Below are positions 21,885 through 34,000 of a DNA stretch of 64,000 nt, in pieces. Within the stretch, counting starts at the first letter, position 1; each line of letters starts with the position of its first letter. The notes below the pieces were generated by a model, which did no database searches, had not been told where the DNA came from, and saw nothing but the letters and a program-made list of their open reading frames with translations. Both the position numbers and the translations under genes were made by a program. Origin of the DNA: Cephalotus follicularis. Its lineage: Eukaryota > Streptophyta > Magnoliopsida > Oxalidales > Cephalotaceae. The stretch is taken from positions 16,299 through 80,298 of the forward strand of contig BDDD01005030.1 of the NCBI GenBank assembly GCA_001972305.1. Direction: 5' to 3'.

Positions 21885-22140
21885 ACACCCCGGTCTGCAT
21901 CCTGTCACGGGAAACTTGGTGTTATTTCGGGGGCAGTTGACCAGGCAGCAGGACCCCAGTCCGCTCACTTGGGAGCGGAACCTCCGCCCGATGTCCTGGC
22001 ACGAGACCCCCAACATTCCGAGCGTGGGAGCCTTGAAGTAGTCACCAACCTCAACACTCTGGAACTTGGTTTGCTTGACATCATGCTTACAATGCACTAT
22101 TTACAGCTAGTACAACAACTGTCAGAGGGTGACATTGTGT
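21885..22140. repeat. GC-rich island, possible LTR fragment
   Basis: A sharp GC-rich block inside AT-rich DNA. It begins TATAACACCCCGG, which resembles gypsy LTR termini, and has short inverted pieces around CCTGTCACGGG. No coding homology is recognised. The assignment is weak. Confidence 0.3.
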
Positions 22141-23816
22141 CTTATTCCGATTTTAAAGGTTCAAGTTTAGAATTGTCATAATGCTTTTATAAACCTAAAT
22201 GAGTGAGAGTTACTCTAGTATAAACCTTAGATGCATGTCTTAGTCCATACTTTTGTTTATATATTTAATTCTTAGCTCTTTATTTTGGAGGCATAGGTTA
22301 CATCTCACAATCATAGCCGTCTTTCTATAATTTTGGCGATAAGCCTAGTCTACAAACTTGGGGTGTTGTATAGAACAATACAAGTTGTTAACAATTACGT
22401 CTTTTAAGCAGACTGTTCTTTAACGGTTTTAAGTGCGCAGATCTCTATTTGTTCTCTTGACTTGTCACTTGAAAAAATATTTGCACTCTTCATCGTCTCT
22501 CTCTGTCTCTGGTATCTTTTTTTACTGTGGGACTTTTCATTTCAGATTATTTTTCTACCACATTCCTGAAGTCAGTGTGCGTACATGATCTTTTATTGTC
22601 TCAAATAGGTTTCTTGGGATAGGAAGCGAGGACGTAGATAACTATAATTATCAAGTATCCTTATTTTCCCCCCTTCTGGATTATAGTTGCTGCTATCAAG
22701 CCACTTCAGAGAACTGCAATTAAATTTGAGCACCCTGAGCATCATGAGCTTAGAAATATGATAAATTAGTTGTGAAATGCTTGCACACTGCCTCTGAACT
22801 AAACTGTTTTTCCTCAGATTGTATGCTTCCTTGGTCACTGGATGCTTTAAATAATTTATTGAATGAAGAAGAAGATATCAGGGTCTCTTTATGATATCCT
22901 TTAGTGCTTAGATGGTATAAAGTTTCTAATTGAAGAAGAATCTTTAAATTCTATTTAGTTGCCATTCTTTTTGGATGAATAAGCAGCTTTGCAACTTTTC
23001 CTCTTCCAATTAGCTTCTGGTATAGCTTTTAAATCACTGCTTGTAACGAGGATTCTTCGAAGTTTTTTTGGAAGGGTTGAATTGAAATCGCTCGTCGTTT
23101 GATGTCTTTGTAAGGAAGTAATCTCCCTTCCGCTCGTTTAGTCTGAGTGGGGCGGCGGCTGGGGGAGTCCTAGGCTCACCGAGTAAAAAGAATATTGGTA
23201 GCCAATATTTGACTTATTTTTTATTTAGTGCCTAAATGCTCAAGGGCCGATGTTTTTACCTGAATCTTACAGGGTGCTTTGGCCTAATTAAACTGGAATA
23301 ATTACACAATGTGCATGCTTTATTTAGATTCTGGTGTTTCCTTGTGTCACCGAAGTTGAAGAGAAATGTCCAACATTATAAACTGACGAGTTTAATAATT
23401 TGTTGGGATATTGAGAGTAAGCGATCAGTGCTCAGTTTGCCTGGAATTAGTTGACTTGTTACTCTCTCTGTTGCATTTGGGTCTCTCCTTGTTCATTTAA
23501 AATTGAAATTTCCTTATTGTAAAATTTGAAGGTTGTTTTCTTTTAACTGTATAGTGAAAGTCTTTATGAGGGTTGTGATTATGGTGTAAAATGATATTTA
23601 GGCGCACAATGTAAGTACCTTCATTTTTTGGGTAATGTTTGATGTCCTTCCTTGGCTAAATCCTGCCGCGTAATTTGTTCAAAGGAAAAAACAAACTGTA
23701 GTACTCTCCATGTATTAATAATAATAAAATCCATAGATTTTTACTGTTAAAATTGAGTTAATTATCTTATCTGCATTAGTGTTTAAAAAAGCGTGCATAT
23801 TAGGCGTTAAGCACAA
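22141..23816. other. Gene-free intergenic DNA
   Basis: I see no supported gene. A short GC-rich segment near 23130-23185 is unexplained. Confidence 0.45.
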
Positions 23817-24124
23817 TTGATACAGAAAAACAAAACAAAAAACGAACGCTCAAACCACAAGAATTAATAACCACTTATCGAAATTAATTCAAGATCGATT
23901 TCGGGTGAAATGAGGTCTATTCCAGACTTGTACTTGTAATTGTATTTTTCAAAAATTGATCACATCAATCAATTTATAATGATATATTTATATTGTCTGT
24001 AAAAAGAAATCCTAAAACGACTTAAAACATAATTTTTAAAAATTTGTAATTACACCCCTAAAAATATAAAAATGATAAATTGACTCACGAAACGATATCG
24101 AAACGCGAATTTGACCCCAAAATC
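23817..24124 (+). repeat. Left inverted arm of the fold-back element
   Basis: 308 bp, inverted relative to 25485-25772. The tip reads TTGATACAGAAAAAC against TTGATGCGGGAAAAA in the other arm. Confidence 0.85.
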
Positions 24125-25381
24125 AAGGTGTCGCGGTGAGCATGGAACAGCTGTTCGTTTTCAATCAACCGGTCAAGTTTCGTTTCATTCTAACACTGGC
24201 GACCCTATAACTGCTCTTTTACTCTCTGAATTTATGAAGCAAGAAGGGTTTCTTTTCAAGGGGACTAGATTGTGCATTCCTATGAGCTCGTTGCGGGAAT
24301 TGATTATTGTGCAAAGTCACACAGGGGGATTAGCAGGGCACTTTGAAAAGGATAAGACGTTATCCTTAATTATCGAAAACTTTTATTGGCCTCGAATGGA
24401 ACGTGACATTATTAGATTTGTGGGGCGGTGTAGAACCTGTCACATTGCCAAGACTCGAAGCACCAATGCGGGTTTATATACGCCGTTACCAGTTTCAACA
24501 GCGCCATGGGAGGATGTCAATTTGGATTTTGTGTTGGGATAACCGAGGACATAGAGAAATAAGGATTCTATCATGGTGGTTATCGATCGGTTTTCAAGAA
24601 TGGCACATTTTATTCCTTGCAACAATACGTTTGATGCCAGTCATGTGGCAAATATGTATTTTCAAGAGATTGTTAAGTTGCATGGGGTTCCTAAGTCGAT
24701 GACGTCATATCGGGATGTCAAGTTTGTAGGACATTTTTTGTGTACCTTGTGGCGAAAAATGGGAATGAAATTGCAATTCAGTTCATCCCATCATCCCCAG
24801 ACAGATGGACAAACAGAAGTGATTAATCGAAGTTTGGGTGATTTACTGCGATGTTTGATAATCCTAAACAGTGGGATTCTACTACTTGGCGCAAGCAGAG
24901 CTTGCATCGTACCACAGGCAAATCCCATTTTGAGGTTGTTTACGGACGTAATCCGATCACACCGTTAAATTTGGCACCAATACCAACAAACCAGCAGTTT
25001 AGCTCTGATGCAATTGAGCAGGCAAAACAGATTAAGGAGATGCATGTTCAAGTTCACAAACGAATTATCAAGCAGAATGAGCAGTATAAAAGGTGGGTGG
25101 ACAAACATCGCAAACGGGTTGTTTTCAAGGAAGGTGATTTAGTATGGATTCATCAACGAAGAGAGCGTTTTCCAGCTGATAGATTTGGGAAGTTGAAACC
25201 AAGGGCTGACGGTCCATTTAAAGTTCTGCAGCGTATCAATGGCAATGCTTGTAAGATAGAGATGCCTGGTGAATATAACGTTTCTGGTACTTTCAATGTT
25301 TCTGATCTATCTCCGTATTATGATGACGAAGCAGATTCGAGGACGAATGGGATGATGCAGAGAGTGAAAGTGCAGTTTTAA
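24125..25381 (+). pseudogene. Captured Ty3/gypsy (chromovirus-like) integrase fragment
   Basis: The sequence encodes an HHCC region (HTGGLAGHF, CRTCHIAK), DVNLDFVLG, the core VVIDRFSRMAHFIPC, HHPQTDGQTEVINR and the C-terminal FKEGDLVWIHQRRERFP and NVSDLSPYY segments. Two in-frame stops (TAA and TAG just after 24540) and a frameshift near 24850 break it. The usual Asp of the second catalytic block reads SYRD rather than SDRD. No reverse transcriptase or LTR accompanies it, so only this part of pol was captured. The family resembles CRM/Reina-type chromoviruses by motif. Confidence 0.85.
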
Positions 25382-25484
25382 GCAACATGGATTGTCGGAG
25401 TACAGAGTCGCCGGTGCCAGAATGCAACGAAACTTGGCCGGTTGATTGGAAACGAGCCGTTGATCGATACTCATTGCTATACTA

Positions 25485-25772
25485 TGATTTTGGAGTCAAA
25501 TTCGCGTTTCGAGATCGTTTAATGGGTCAATTTATCGTTTTTTTTTATTTTTAAGGGTGTAATTACAAATTTCTAAAAGTTACGTTTTAAGTCGTTTTAG
25601 AATTTTTTTTTATAGATAATATAAATACATCATTATAAGTTGGTTGAGGTGATCAATTTTTAAAAAATACAATTACAAGTACAAGTTTGGAGCAGATTTC
25701 TTTCTTCCAAAATCAATCTTAAGTTAATTTTAATTTGTGGTTTGAGCGTTCATTTTTTTTTTCCCGCATCAA
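25485..25772 (-). repeat. Right inverted arm of the fold-back element
   Basis: 288 bp, the inverted counterpart of 23817-24124. It differs by scattered substitutions and small indels, so the arms are not freshly made. Confidence 0.85.
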
Positions 25773-27874
25773 GAATGACTAAAACGTTTTTTGTGAGTTG
25801 AGGGGAAACGATTTGTTGCTTCAAAGAACATTATCAAATGAAGATAACAGCATATTAGACAAATCATATTTAGTAAGCAAAGGGTCAAAAATATACACCC
25901 AAGGGTCCATTTCACAAGAAGGTGGCATGAACGGTATGTTGCAGCACATCTCTAAATTGGTCAGTACCTACTTCACTGTATAGCTGGCTTTACAAAATAT
26001 CCAACAAATTCTAACTACCATTTTTCAAAGAAACCCTACGCTTTAGTGATGAATCCAAATTAAGCCAGCAAATGTTGGATTTTAGAAATTATTGGCTTAA
26101 GATATTTTTTTGGTATTATCACAATCATTTTCGGTTCGATCACTCTTTTTCTACTTGATTTTTTTTTATCGTCGTTTTCTACTTAAATTAACTCTATGAA
26201 TATTGTATTTTATGTCGAAAGTAACGGATAAATAAAGAAGGGAAATGAAAATGCCATTTGTCTTGATTTAAATAGATTGTAAGAATATGGAGCGAGTAAC
26301 AGAGGAAAATATTTTCGCGTTCAACCAAATTAGAAATTTTTTTATGCCAGGTTCCTATGCTTGTTAATGAAAATGCCAGTTTTGGTTTCGATTGTTTGTA
26401 AGAACATAATTTTTATCTGGGATTAGAGGACTTGGGTAAAGTTACCTGGTTATATTGTGTAACCCATCATTCAACAAGGAATCTTAAAAAAAAAAAAAGC
26501 CAATGATTGATAACCACACGATTGCAATAATGATACAAATCTAGAAGAAAATGGTAGTTAGCCTAGAGAAACCACACATTAGAATATCATATGCTATGAC
26601 TAATTGATAAGCAATGACTTAATATAGCTAAACAAGATCTTTGGAAGGCATAATCATCATGTACTAGTACGAGTGAATCCCTACCAATTCTTTTTCTACT
26701 ATATATAAGCAAAGAAATCATAAAGTAACTAAAGATTTGACGGAATTGCTAGATTCATCATTCTATATATAAATATATATATATTCTAAAAGCTTCCTCA
26801 GAATCTTCTATATGAAAAACATGAGGTAATGTGAATAAATTTACCTACTATATATATAATATATGAACTACGTCTCCTCTTTGAGCCAAACTCTGTTTTT
26901 TTAGGCTCATCATTGGTGTAGATGAAGGAATAATCGGTAGAGAGCATATACTCAACATAAATAAATGCTTTCTTGCCTCTTTTGTATACTCATATATAAA
27001 AGAATAAACATTTCATATTATTAGTATGCTGTATCTTTCCGTATCCAATCTATATTTTATATTGTATTTTTGTAATTTGATATTTAATTTACATATGTCA
27101 TGGGTATCAACTCAATCATTATTTTAATATATATGATAAATCGTAAAACATTGTAACAAATAAATGAAATTAAGTCATTCATTATTGTTTGAACATCATC
27201 TTAATTTTAATCTCTCTATCTCTCTAATTATGTCAATCATGAGATCATGTTTCAATATGATTAGTAATCTTAATCGTTTTGACATTCGTCGATACTTCAA
27301 ACCTCCGCGTTCGTGACATAAAAAAAAAAAAAAAACTTTGTCAATTATGCACTGATCCTATATTCGTCCTCAACAACAAATAAACCTCTGCACTGATCCT
27401 GAGGCCTTGAGACCTCAAAGAAACAAATTCTATTAAGGGAAAGGAATCTTAATGTGGCATGGTTTTAGGTGATGACAAGGAGTGGATGTTGACCCATCAA
27501 CAAAGGGGATAATACCAAACAAATCCATCTTAACATCATTGATTAAATAATAAAACAAGTGTATATGAAAACAAAAATCAATAATAAAACAAGTGGGATT
27601 TGCTTGGATGATTATTTTAATATTTTGGTTGAAATAGTATGTGAGTAAAACTTTTTGTCAAAAAACAAAAATGCAAGAACAACTCTTTCTCTCTCCAAAA
27701 GGCCTCAAGTTGAAAAAAATAACGCTTTTCCTCTTAACCCCATATTTTACTATCTTTAGTGAGAAAAAATGTTGTCCCATCTCAATAAGATAAAAGTTTT
27801 AACTGAAGTTTCTATCATTTTATATATTTGTTTATAGATTATTTATTTTCTTTTACATATATCACTGAGAGCCC
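25773..27874. other. Intergenic and distal upstream region of the TGA9-like gene
   Basis: AT-rich DNA with TATA-type microsatellites and poly-A/T runs. No coding feature is supported. Confidence 0.5.
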
Positions 27875-27890
27875 CATAAAAGGACCAATA
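27875..27890 (+). promoter_or_regulatory. Core promoter of the TGA9-like gene
   Basis: CATAAAAGG followed by CCAATA lies about 125 bp before the ATG at 28001. Purine-rich GAGAGAGAG sequence follows at about the expected transcription start. Confidence 0.5.
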
Positions 27891-27935
27891 AGGAGGCACA
27901 GGCGGTTAGAGGAGAGAGAGAGTGGAGTAGGATAC

Positions 27936-27986
27936 ATGGGTTTTGACTTTCAGTTTCTTGTTGATAAATATATGAGAATGGTCTAA
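27936..27986 (+). promoter_or_regulatory. uORF of 16 codons in the TGA9-like leader
   Basis: ATG at 27936 opens a 16-residue frame (MGFDFQFLVDKYMRMV) ending in TAA at 27984-27986, 14 nt before the main ATG. If the leader is unspliced it should reduce initiation at the main start. Confidence 0.5.
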
Positions 27987-27996
27987 TAAAGAAAGC

Positions 27997-28008
27997 ATGC
28001 ATGGCTAG
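27997..28008 (+). promoter_or_regulatory. Minimal uORF overlapping the main start
   Basis: ATG at 27997 reads M-H-G-stop (ATGCATGGCTAG), and the main ATG at 28001 lies inside it in another frame. Ribosomes that start here would miss the main ATG unless they back up or re-initiate. Confidence 0.5.
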
Positions 28009-31000
28009 CCATAGAGTTGTAGAGACTGGTTTTTCAGATTCTGGCCCTTCGCGCCATGACCATGTCCCTTATGCTGTTCTTCATGGAATCAACAATACAT
28101 CTTCCAGTTTCATGTATGCTACAAAGTAATCCTTTTCTCATCCTTAATTGCTTAATGGGTCTTTCTTTTTTATCCAATTTTCATTGGTTTTGTATTATTG
28201 ATTGTTCTTACTTTTTTGTCTTTAACTGACATGTTGTTGATTAATACATTAATATATATATATTTTTTTATCTTTTATCTCTTTCAGTAATCAAGAAGGA
28301 TCTCCTTTTGATTTTGGAGAGCTAGAAGAAGCAATTGTGCTACAAGGAGTTAAGATTAGAAATGATGAAGCTAAAGCACGTATGAGAATCCTTTATCTCT
28401 ATAATTTCATTCTGTGACGTTTGATAAGCATAACCAACTCCTCCAAAAAGTTTCCACAAGAGAGTGATATAGAGAGCGGTTTGAATATGTCTACAGAGGC
28501 ACAGTAGGGGGGGTTACCATTTACAGTACTGTAATGATTCTAAGGCAAGAGACTTGAATGGCGTGAGACTACAAACATAGAAATACACTGACATCTCATC
28601 ATGATTCACTTACTGACTCCATATCTGTACAAAAGAGATAAATAAAAAAGGAGGGATTAGGTTCATTTGCCTTTTGGTTGGTTTCCAGCTTCAGTTTCTA
28701 ATATATATTGAAAATTCTTGGTTGTCTTTATGTGCTGGTGATTATCTGATATTTCTATTTTGTGATTCTTGGGACAGCTTTGTTCACAGTAGCAGGCAGA
28801 CCTGCAGCTACTCTGGAAATGTTCCCTTCTTGGCCAATTAGATTCCAGCAAACCCCAAGAGTATAGTTTCTAAATTTATTTTCTTTCATCTTTGACCAAT
28901 TTCTTTTGATATTGTCACTAAACAATCATACTCACAATGAAAAGTTCAATTCTGTATTGACTTTTTTGTATTATTTGGAATGATCCTCGGAAACCCTTTT
29001 GAGAATTAAGTAAATTAAATATGGTTAAAGTTTGGGATTGTATTAAATTCCCTTTGACACGCAGTGGATTTGTTATCTTAATCCAGGGAAGTTCGAAGTC
29101 AGGAGGGGAGAGTACAGACTCAGGATCAGCAGTGAACACTATTACAAGTAGAGGTGAGGCACAGCTAGAGGCAGAATCTCCTATCAGTAAAAAGGCAACC
29201 TTTTCAGATAATCAGGCTTTTGACCAAAAGCATCTACAACAACAACAACCACAACAATTAGAGATGACAAATGATACCTCAACAACAGGACCATCACAGA
29301 ATCAAGCACCTGCCAAACCACCCCAAGAAAAGGTTCTCAAAACCAAATTCCCTACTGCTAAGAAATTTTCCTTTCTTTTCATTACCCCAACACCCAGGAA
29401 AAAGTAGATATCCTTATTGTTATTATTATACTATTGATCCTCCTCTCTCTGTTTATGTCTTCAAAAACAACAGCACAGATCCCAACAACCCACAAGAAAT
29501 CAAAGGCAACAGAGGTTTTCTGATTCCTGTAGGATTTTCTGATGAATGTCAGACATGAAATGAGGGGAGAGAGAGAGAGAGAGAGAGATGTACGCATATA
29601 AAAGCAAATAGAGAATCTTCACAGTAGTGACTACTGTGTCCTAAATAATCACAATAATGACCCACTTTACTCAATCCTATAACTCCAGATAGACTTCTTG
29701 TTTTAAGCCTTCATTTTCAGTTTTTGTAAGCCCCCCTTCTCCACAGTCCATATCACTAAATTATTACCAAAAATTAAGAATGGCCGATACTGATGATGAT
29801 CTTGGTTACTCATATCTTGTTCATGATAACCTGTCACAAGATCAGGCATCACATCAACCTGAAATGCTGATTTCTACCGATTCTGTGAGCTCCTTGCTAA
29901 TCATTGTATCTTGTTTTTAATCATAGAATCTCTCCTAAACCAAAGATACTGCTATCTCTAGCGTCTAGACAGGCATAGAGTCACAATAAAATCAATTTGA
30001 AAATTACAATTTTCTTTCCTTCTCTCCTATCTTGTTTAGTTGCCGTGATAGTTTATCCACACTTGGTTAACATTTTTTTTTTCACTATATATATTTTTTC
30101 TTTTTTATTATATTTCTTTTCTTCTCTTTCACCAACTTCTTGTCTATCCTTACTGTGTTCTTTTGCCTTTATATTCTTTAATCACTCTTCTCTTTCTTTT
30201 TATATTTTAATTCATTTTCAATAATTGTGAAATGGGTGTAGGACTTTTTATAAAAGCAATCGATATTTAACAATATATAATAATAAAAGTATTAATATAT
30301 AAACATATATTTTTTAATGTCGCAGAGGAAAGGAGGTGGCTCAACATCAGAGAAACCACTTGATGCTAAGGTATTAAAAAGAAATGTAATAATTCAATTC
30401 TGTTGTTTTGTTTTGTTTTCTTTTTTATTGTTAACTGTGAATTGAGTGGTCAAATTTTTAAATGAATTCAGACATTAAGACGCTTAGCTCAAAACAGAGA
30501 AGCTGCCAGAAAGAGCCGTCTCAGGAAAAAGGTGTCATTATCTAGAAACCATTTATCCATAACTGCATATATTTTATAGTACCATAGACTATATATATAT
30601 ATATATATTAGTTTTTTGCATATGTTTATTTGTTATATTGCAACGACCCATTAATAATTTCTTAAATTTCTACAAGCAGGCCTATGTTCAGCAACTAGAA
30701 ACCAGTAGGATAAAGCTGACTCAGCTAGAACAAGACCTTCAACGAGCACGCTCTCAGGTTTTGAAATTTAGTTAAATATATAAAATGATTAATGATGTAG
30801 TAATTTTATGCAAATTTATATTTGTGATGATTTTTGTCGTCTTGGGTTTGTTTAATAGGGATTGTTTTTGGGAGGTTGTAGTGGTGCTGGTGGAAATGTA
30901 AGCCCTGGTGAGTTTCTTTTATGAAATGAAATTTTTTTAATGATTTAGTAGTGTTTGCTTCATTTATGACCTTTTCTATTTTCAAGAAACCCAGACATTA

Positions 31001-34000
31001 TGGAATAAGCGTCAGAGGGTAATCTGGAAAGTGGAAACCTGAGTAATCCAGTCTAATTCAAAATGGTGATTATCTGATTGTTATAAAACAAATTTAAAGT
31101 TGCACAAATTATTAATCTTTGTTGGTTCTACATCAGAAATATACACAAAGTCAATTAGACCAAGTTTCTTGATTAATGCTGGACTTGATTTTCATATTTG
31201 CTATTGACCCACAGATGAATTTGGTTTTATAATCAATATTCTTTTTTTTTTTTTTCAAAAATACTGTAAATTGTAGTCAAAATTAATTTGCACATTGTAC
31301 AAAGTTTTCAGGTTTCAGTTGGCAGACTTTTCTGCAATTTTGACTAAGCCCTTTTTGTCCAAATATTTTCCCCATTTCTTTTTCATCAACTACAAAACAG
31401 GTTTTCTCAAATAAAAGGACTTAAAAACGAGTTAGATTTTCCAAATTTAAGAACAATTAGTGGCATTACTTTACCAGCTAAAGGTTTTTTTGGTTTTGGC
31501 CTTTTTCAAACGTAAAGCTAATCCATTTGAATTTTAAGTCAGCTATCTCTCCATCAATTAGTGATCAATGGTACAAACTTTTCAAGTGCTTGCAGAAACA
31601 AACAATTACCATGCTCTTATTAATTATTAAATGCTAGTTCCTTGTAGTATTTAACAAATTTAGGGACAAGTTTGGTCCACCTCATGATATATATGATATT
31701 CATAATGTGTTATGCCATTGGTCTAGTCCAATATGGTTCATGGTGTACCCTCGAATTTATGCCTCGAAAGAGATTTTTATCAGTAAGATGATTATTATTA
31801 TTATTATTATGAATGTAGGTGCTGCAATATTTGATATGGAATATGCAAGATGGCTAGATGATGACAACAGGCACATGACAGAGCTCCGCACTGGATTGCA
31901 TGCTCATTTATCAGACAGTGATCTTAGAGTGATTGTGGATGGGTATATCTCCCATTATGATGAAATGTTCCGGTTGAAGGGGGTGGCTGCCAAATCTGAT
32001 GTTTTTCACTTAATTACCGGAATGTGGACAACTCCGGCAGAGCGCTGCTTTCTCTGGATGGGTGGTTTCCGCCCTTCTGAACTCATTAAGGTTTGATTTT
32101 CCAGCTGCATTGCTTACAATAACAAAGTTTATGCAACTCTTATTAATAACTATATGTGGTAGGTGAACTTGTTTAAAACTGTATAGAATAGTAGTAGTAC
32201 TACTAAGTACATCAGATTGTACAGGATAAACAGTATTAACATCATCGTGAGATATATGTTGCCAAGAACGTAACTCATTGTATATGTACTTTTTTTATTT
32301 AATGACACATTTTAATCTTTAAAGGTGATCTTGTAAAACCAAATCTTTGCATAATCTAATGCATTTAATTTCTGGGCAACATCATTTATATTCACATAGT
32401 TTGTTAATTAAAAGAATTCACTATCAGATGCTAATATCGCAATTAGACCCACTAACGGAGCAGCAAGTGATGGGAATATACAGCCTCCAGCATTCATCAC
32501 AACAAGCAGAAGAAGCTCTCTCTCAGGGCCTAGAGCAGCTCCAGCAGTCTCTGGTCGACTCCATTGCTGGTGGACCCGTCGCTGATGGCATGCAACATAT
32601 GGCTGTTGCTCTTGGCAAGCTTGCCAATCTTGAAGGATTCGTCCGTCAGGTGAGTTATAAACACTTACTTTTAGATCAATACGTGTCAAAATTTATATCA
32701 ATTCCCATATGTGCATATACACGAATTGAAGGTGGAATCTCTTCCTATATTCAAGATTTCATATTAGCTTTGATAGGGGAATCCTTGACTGTTAGAATAT
32801 CCAAAATGCTATTAACAGATATAAAATGCTATTAACAAAATATGAGGTGACATAACAAATATATAGTATATGTTGTATCATCTAACTTGGACTATATAAT
32901 TATTACTATGTATATTAATTCGATAATATTATACATGCTATACATTTGTTATGTGACTCGTATACTGTTAATAGTATTTTTGGTTGAATATCACACATAA
33001 AGTAATAACTGTTTATGTGTTAAATGGAGGATAAAGCAACTTCATTCCAAGTGTGTGCATCCGTGCATCACCTGGTTACATACAAAACTAATACCGTATT
33101 AGACAAATAACACTTATATAACAATATTTTATTGAATTAGTGTATCTTGCAGCTTGTCCTCAACAATTTCTTGTTGAGAAGCTAAAAAACATGGTGTGGG
33201 CCTTAGGGGCCGCAAAAGTCAACATCAGTCATTTAACAAAAAAGCATTTTTAATTCTTAAATTAAGTCCTAATTAAATTTACATTTTACATAGTCGGTGT
33301 GGCTCCCATGGATGTCAAAACTGGTAAATATTTCAAACACAAGATTAGATTTTGACTTGATCACAAGTCAAAAAATTATTAAACTTAACATACGTTCTTC
33401 TGTATTTATATTATCCATTAATCAATGAATGGTGTAGATTTAGGGCCATGATTTTTCATTTCATCAGCTTGATATAACATTTAAATTTGACTTTCTTGCT
33501 TTATCCAAAGAAAAATAATCCCCACATCTGGTAAACTCTTGTCAACTATAAAACTATTAAAACCCAACTCCAATATCCACCGTTAGATCCTTCTTTTTCT
33601 TTTTTTTTGGGTCGATCCATTTTCATAATTTAGAGGTACTTTGGCTTTGGATTAATAATATCAACTCTTAAGGATCATGAGTATGTAAATGACTATGAAG
33701 GCTTACTAGTCGTATAAGCCGTCGTGATCACATATTAGTCAACTTTGGAAGTTAATACAAATTTTATAAATTCGATTGTTTGTCTTCACTGCACGTTTGC
33801 CATTTGTACGGTGGATGGTCACATGGCGTGGTTTAATATTATTGTCAAACATTTTCAGGTGAATATATATATATATATTGCTTTAATGCTAAGAAGAAGT
33901 CCTTCCTTAACAAATTTTGGATGTTAGGGTTTTGATGTGGGTTTTTCATCTATAAATGTTTCTATCAAAAGCTGCTTGAAAGTGACATATGTTGAAATAA

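Larger units (their letters stand above)
23817..25772. mobile_element. Fold-back (long-inverted-repeat) element carrying a captured gypsy fragment
   Basis: The arms 23817-24124 and 25485-25772 are inverted copies of each other with scattered differences, including the shared blocks GAACGCTCAAACCACAA, ACTTGTACTTGTAATTG and CGAAACGCGAATTTGAC. Between them lies part of a Ty3/gypsy integrase. Long inverted arms around acquired sequence recall Mutator-like (Pack-MULE) or fold-back transposons. I could not find a convincing target duplication, so the superfamily is open. Confidence 0.75.

Noticed and set aside
22593-22838. Minus-strand ORF of 81 codons in intergenic DNA
   Set aside because: No domain, no conserved motif, and length expected by chance in AT-rich DNA.
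23130-23185. GC-rich segment as an organellar insertion
   Set aside because: Too short and not recognisable as plastid or mitochondrial sequence by eye; a database search would be needed.
29401-29560. Open frame after exon 4 of the TGA9-like gene as extra coding sequence
   Set aside because: Exon 4 has a good donor at 29333 that joins exon 5 in phase with known TGA protein order; the read-through has no family similarity.
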